NCBI GenBank assembly: GCA_019751475.1
Contig: JAIENH010000500.1
Location: 1-6,242 of the forward strand
DNA from: Cyclobacteriaceae bacterium
GTDB lineage: Bacteria; Bacteroidota; Bacteroidia; Cytophagales; Cyclobacteriaceae
Reading direction: 5' to 3'
DNA length: 6,242 bases
Shown here: positions 4,851 through 6,242 of the stretch, one piece after another
Layout of the letters: every line of letters begins with the position of its first letter
Numbering within the stretch: the stretch's first letter is position 1
Position numbers and translations under genes: made by a program
The notes under the pieces: model-generated
What the model was told of the DNA's origin: nothing
Databases searched by the model: none
Seen by the model: only the letters and a program-made list of their open reading frames with translations

Positions 4851-5497
4851 TGATCGCACCCGCAGTGCGAATTGTTGCGGGCTTTTTCAAAGCACTCTTT
4901 GCCTTCCTGGTATGAAAACCACGCGAGCCCCAGTGTGCCAATAGTGTCCGCGTAGGCAAAATGCGTGAACTCATACACGGCACTGGAGGCCAGCAGAATG
5001 CACGACATGTAGATGCAAACCTTCGTGCAATTTGCATCGGCTAGTATCGCATCGGATCGAAGCGCTTTTCCTGTTTTTATCTTTCCGTAAATCAGCACCA
5101 GCATCACCACGATTGACACCCCCGAAATCACCACACCCCAAAACGTGGTGACCGGCACCCGGCCTACAACTAAATTGATGATGGCGGAGATGATCAACCC
5201 GGCTACAAGGATGTAAAAGGACCAACCCGTGATGCGAAGAGCTGTCTTTTCAAAATCACTGCGGTGACTCTCGGGGTGCTTGCGTATGCGTAGCACCATG
5301 TACACGATACCAAAACCCGAAATCATTTCAATGAAACTGTCCACGCCAAAGCCGAATAGAGCCAGGGTTTCGTCTTCAAAACCAAACCACGTGGCCACAA
5401 TGCCTTCGGCCAGGTTGTAGACAATGGTGAAAATGCCCAGCCCCAATGCCCAATCAAAGAGTCTTTTCTCACCGGCAGAAATAGCAGCAACCGCCAT
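4847..5497 (-). CDS. Cation diffusion facilitator-like membrane protein
   Basis: This 216-residue inner-membrane protein has six likely helices (about 15-37, 45-69, 91-111, 116-138, 158-176, 180-196) and no C-terminal cytoplasmic domain, so it is shorter than normal CDF proteins (about 300). The CDF core is recognisable. Helix 2 has LALFGFGVDSFIEMISG, where the usual HxxxD metal site becomes D53xxxE57. Helix 5 begins with KALRSDAILADANCTKVCIY, where the HxxxD position is Leu/Asn but Asp149, Asp154 and Cys157/161/166 are present. Helix 6 carries YADTIGTLGLAW, like the CDF ADPI motif. The C-terminus ends HCGCDH, a likely metal-binding tail. A divalent-cation role is likely but the ion is unknown. 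The start at 5497 fits the box at 5502-5509. The stop overlaps the stop of the SemiSWEET gene. Confidence 0.82.
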   Translation of the reverse strand: MAVAAISAGEKRLFDWALGLGIFTIVYNLAEGIVATWFGFEDETLALFGFGVDSFIEMISGFGIVYMVLRIRKHPESHRSDFEKTALRITGWSFYILVAGLIISAIINLVVGRVPVTTFWGVVISGVSIVVMLVLIYGKIKTGKALRSDAILADANCTKVCIYMSCILLASSAVYEFTHFAYADTIGTLGLAWFSYQEGKECFEKARNNSHCGCDH

Positions 5498-5501
5498 ACT
5501 G

Positions 5502-5509
5502 CAAAAGTA
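5502..5509 (-). promoter_or_regulatory. -7 box (TACTTTTG) of the CDF-like gene
   Basis: On the minus strand TACTTTTG matches TAnnTTTG exactly and ends 4 bp before the ATG (5497-5495), predicting a leaderless or nearly leaderless mRNA. No clear -33 element is seen. Confidence 0.6.
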
Positions 5510-5572
5510 GCGGCTGCTGCCTAGAGTCGCATGATTATTTGTTGAAAAGATTTGGAGTACGATTGTTATTCG

Positions 5573-6242
5573 CTAAAACGAGAACTTCATTCCCACGCCA
5601 AAAGCGAATTTCTTCAGATCGTCCGTTAGGTAAAACTCCGGCACGAGTTGTAATCGAGAGTTGGGAAGGGTTTGTGTAATGAAGAATTTGGCTGTATTTC
5701 CTGTGAAGTAATCACCGTTTCTTCGCATCAACCATCCCACTCCAATGCCTGACCAACTGGGAGTGCTTTCTTTTTTGTTGGAATTAAATTCAAAGGAGCC
5801 GCTCAAAAATGAATTGGTGTTCATGGCAAATCCTTCGGTGGAGCGTTCCGCAAAAAACATATAGTTGTACGATATAGAAGGGCGAATATTGGGTCTGCGG
5901 TAGCGATCCCTAAAGGTGAGTCCCAGCACCGCAGTCAATTCAGGATAGAGTTTGTCGCGGAATAAACCCACACCACCTTTGGCGGTAAGAAAAATCTGGT
6001 CACCCGGAAATGTGTACTTCATACTTTTTTGCGTCACCTTATTTTGTTCAAGCGTCATCACCGAACCGATGCTGTTTCTTCCGAGCTTTTTCATCTTTTC
6101 CTCTGATTCCAGGGCTGTAGTAACAACACTGAAATCCTGTAACGTGATCTTTTCAAGTCCTGCAAAGTCAACGGCATAGACTCTTATCTTTCGTTTGTCT
6201 GATGAGATGAGCACTTCCCATCCGGGTGGCAGCAATTCTACA
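5573..6242 (-). CDS. Probable outer-membrane/surface beta-barrel protein, C-terminal part (5' end outside window)
   Basis: The open frame continues beyond base 6242 with no stop, so the TTG near 6235 is not a reliable start and the gene is partial. The visible part (about 223 residues) begins with a short strand and helix segment (LLPPGWEVLISSDKRKIRVY). It then shows many alternating hydrophobic/polar beta strands: GDQIFLTAKGGVGLFRDKLY, ELTAVLGLTF, RRPNIRPSISYNYMFFAERS, FLSGSFEFNSNKKESTPSWS and GIGVGWLMRRNGDYF. It ends in FAFGVGMKFSF with a terminal Phe, the usual signal of outer-membrane barrel insertion by the BAM system. No named family is recognised; the layout suggests an outer-membrane porin-like or PorT/OmpW-like barrel of unknown role. 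It lies 75 bp upstream of the CDF-like gene, which has its own promoter. Confidence 0.7.
   Translation of the reverse strand, partial: VELLPPGWEVLISSDKRKIRVYAVDFAGLEKITLQDFSVVTTALESEEKMKKLGRNSIGSVMTLEQNKVTQKSMKYTFPGDQIFLTAKGGVGLFRDKLYPELTAVLGLTFRDRYRRPNIRPSISYNYMFFAERSTEGFAMNTNSFLSGSFEFNSNKKESTPSWSGIGVGWLMRRNGDYFTGNTAKFFITQTLPNSRLQLVPEFYLTDDLKKFAFGVGMKFSF

Overview
The window looks like a chromosomal piece from a member of the Bacteroidota, perhaps Cytophagales-like (the order is only a guess). Supporting signs are an ECF sigma factor / small membrane protein / DUF4252-type secreted protein cluster, signal peptides ending in ...AQ, weak or absent Shine-Dalgarno sites, and two promoters that match the Bacteroidota -7 box TAnnTTTG exactly.

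Left part (1-2510, + strand): the 3' end of an ECF sigma-factor gene (region 4 only) overlaps a single-pass membrane protein that is probably its anti-sigma or regulatory partner. A first small exported DUF4252-like protein follows and ends at a strong intrinsic terminator (1295-1329). After a 155-bp gap come two more small exported proteins of the same general type (1438-1932 and 1956-2510), 23 bp apart.

Middle part (2517-4394, + strand): a BcrA/CcmA-type ABC ATPase gene follows the third DUF4252-like gene after 6 bp, and its 3' end overlaps an ABC-2 permease gene. The ATPase gene is broken. A roughly 182-bp non-coding, hairpin-rich insert (about 2967-3148) lies exactly in the Walker B strand, between the signature motif and the LDEP motif. 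It shifts the frame and adds a stop. The insert has three short GC-rich hairpins, two of them in inverted-repeat sequence near its ends, and no target duplication. This resembles a non-autonomous IS200/IS605- or REP/RAYT-type element. Removing it restores a perfect 304-residue ATPase, so the insertion is probably recent and could be reversible.

Right part (4395-6242): an intergenic stretch carries a CACATAG / CTATGTG palindromic repeat. It is followed by an 85-residue SemiSWEET sugar transporter on the + strand. Convergent to this, with overlapping stop codons, is a 216-residue membrane protein related to cation diffusion facilitators but with altered metal-site residues and a Cys/His tail. 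Upstream of that on the - strand is the 3' part of a probable outer-membrane or surface beta-barrel protein that runs off the window. Both transporter genes have a TAnnTTTG box only 4-5 bp before the ATG, which predicts leaderless or near-leaderless mRNAs.

How the parts may work together (inference): the sigma factor and membrane protein would respond to an envelope signal and control the secreted DUF4252-like proteins and possibly the ABC exporter. In this genome copy the exporter's ATPase is disabled by the insertion. The right-hand genes appear functionally separate.
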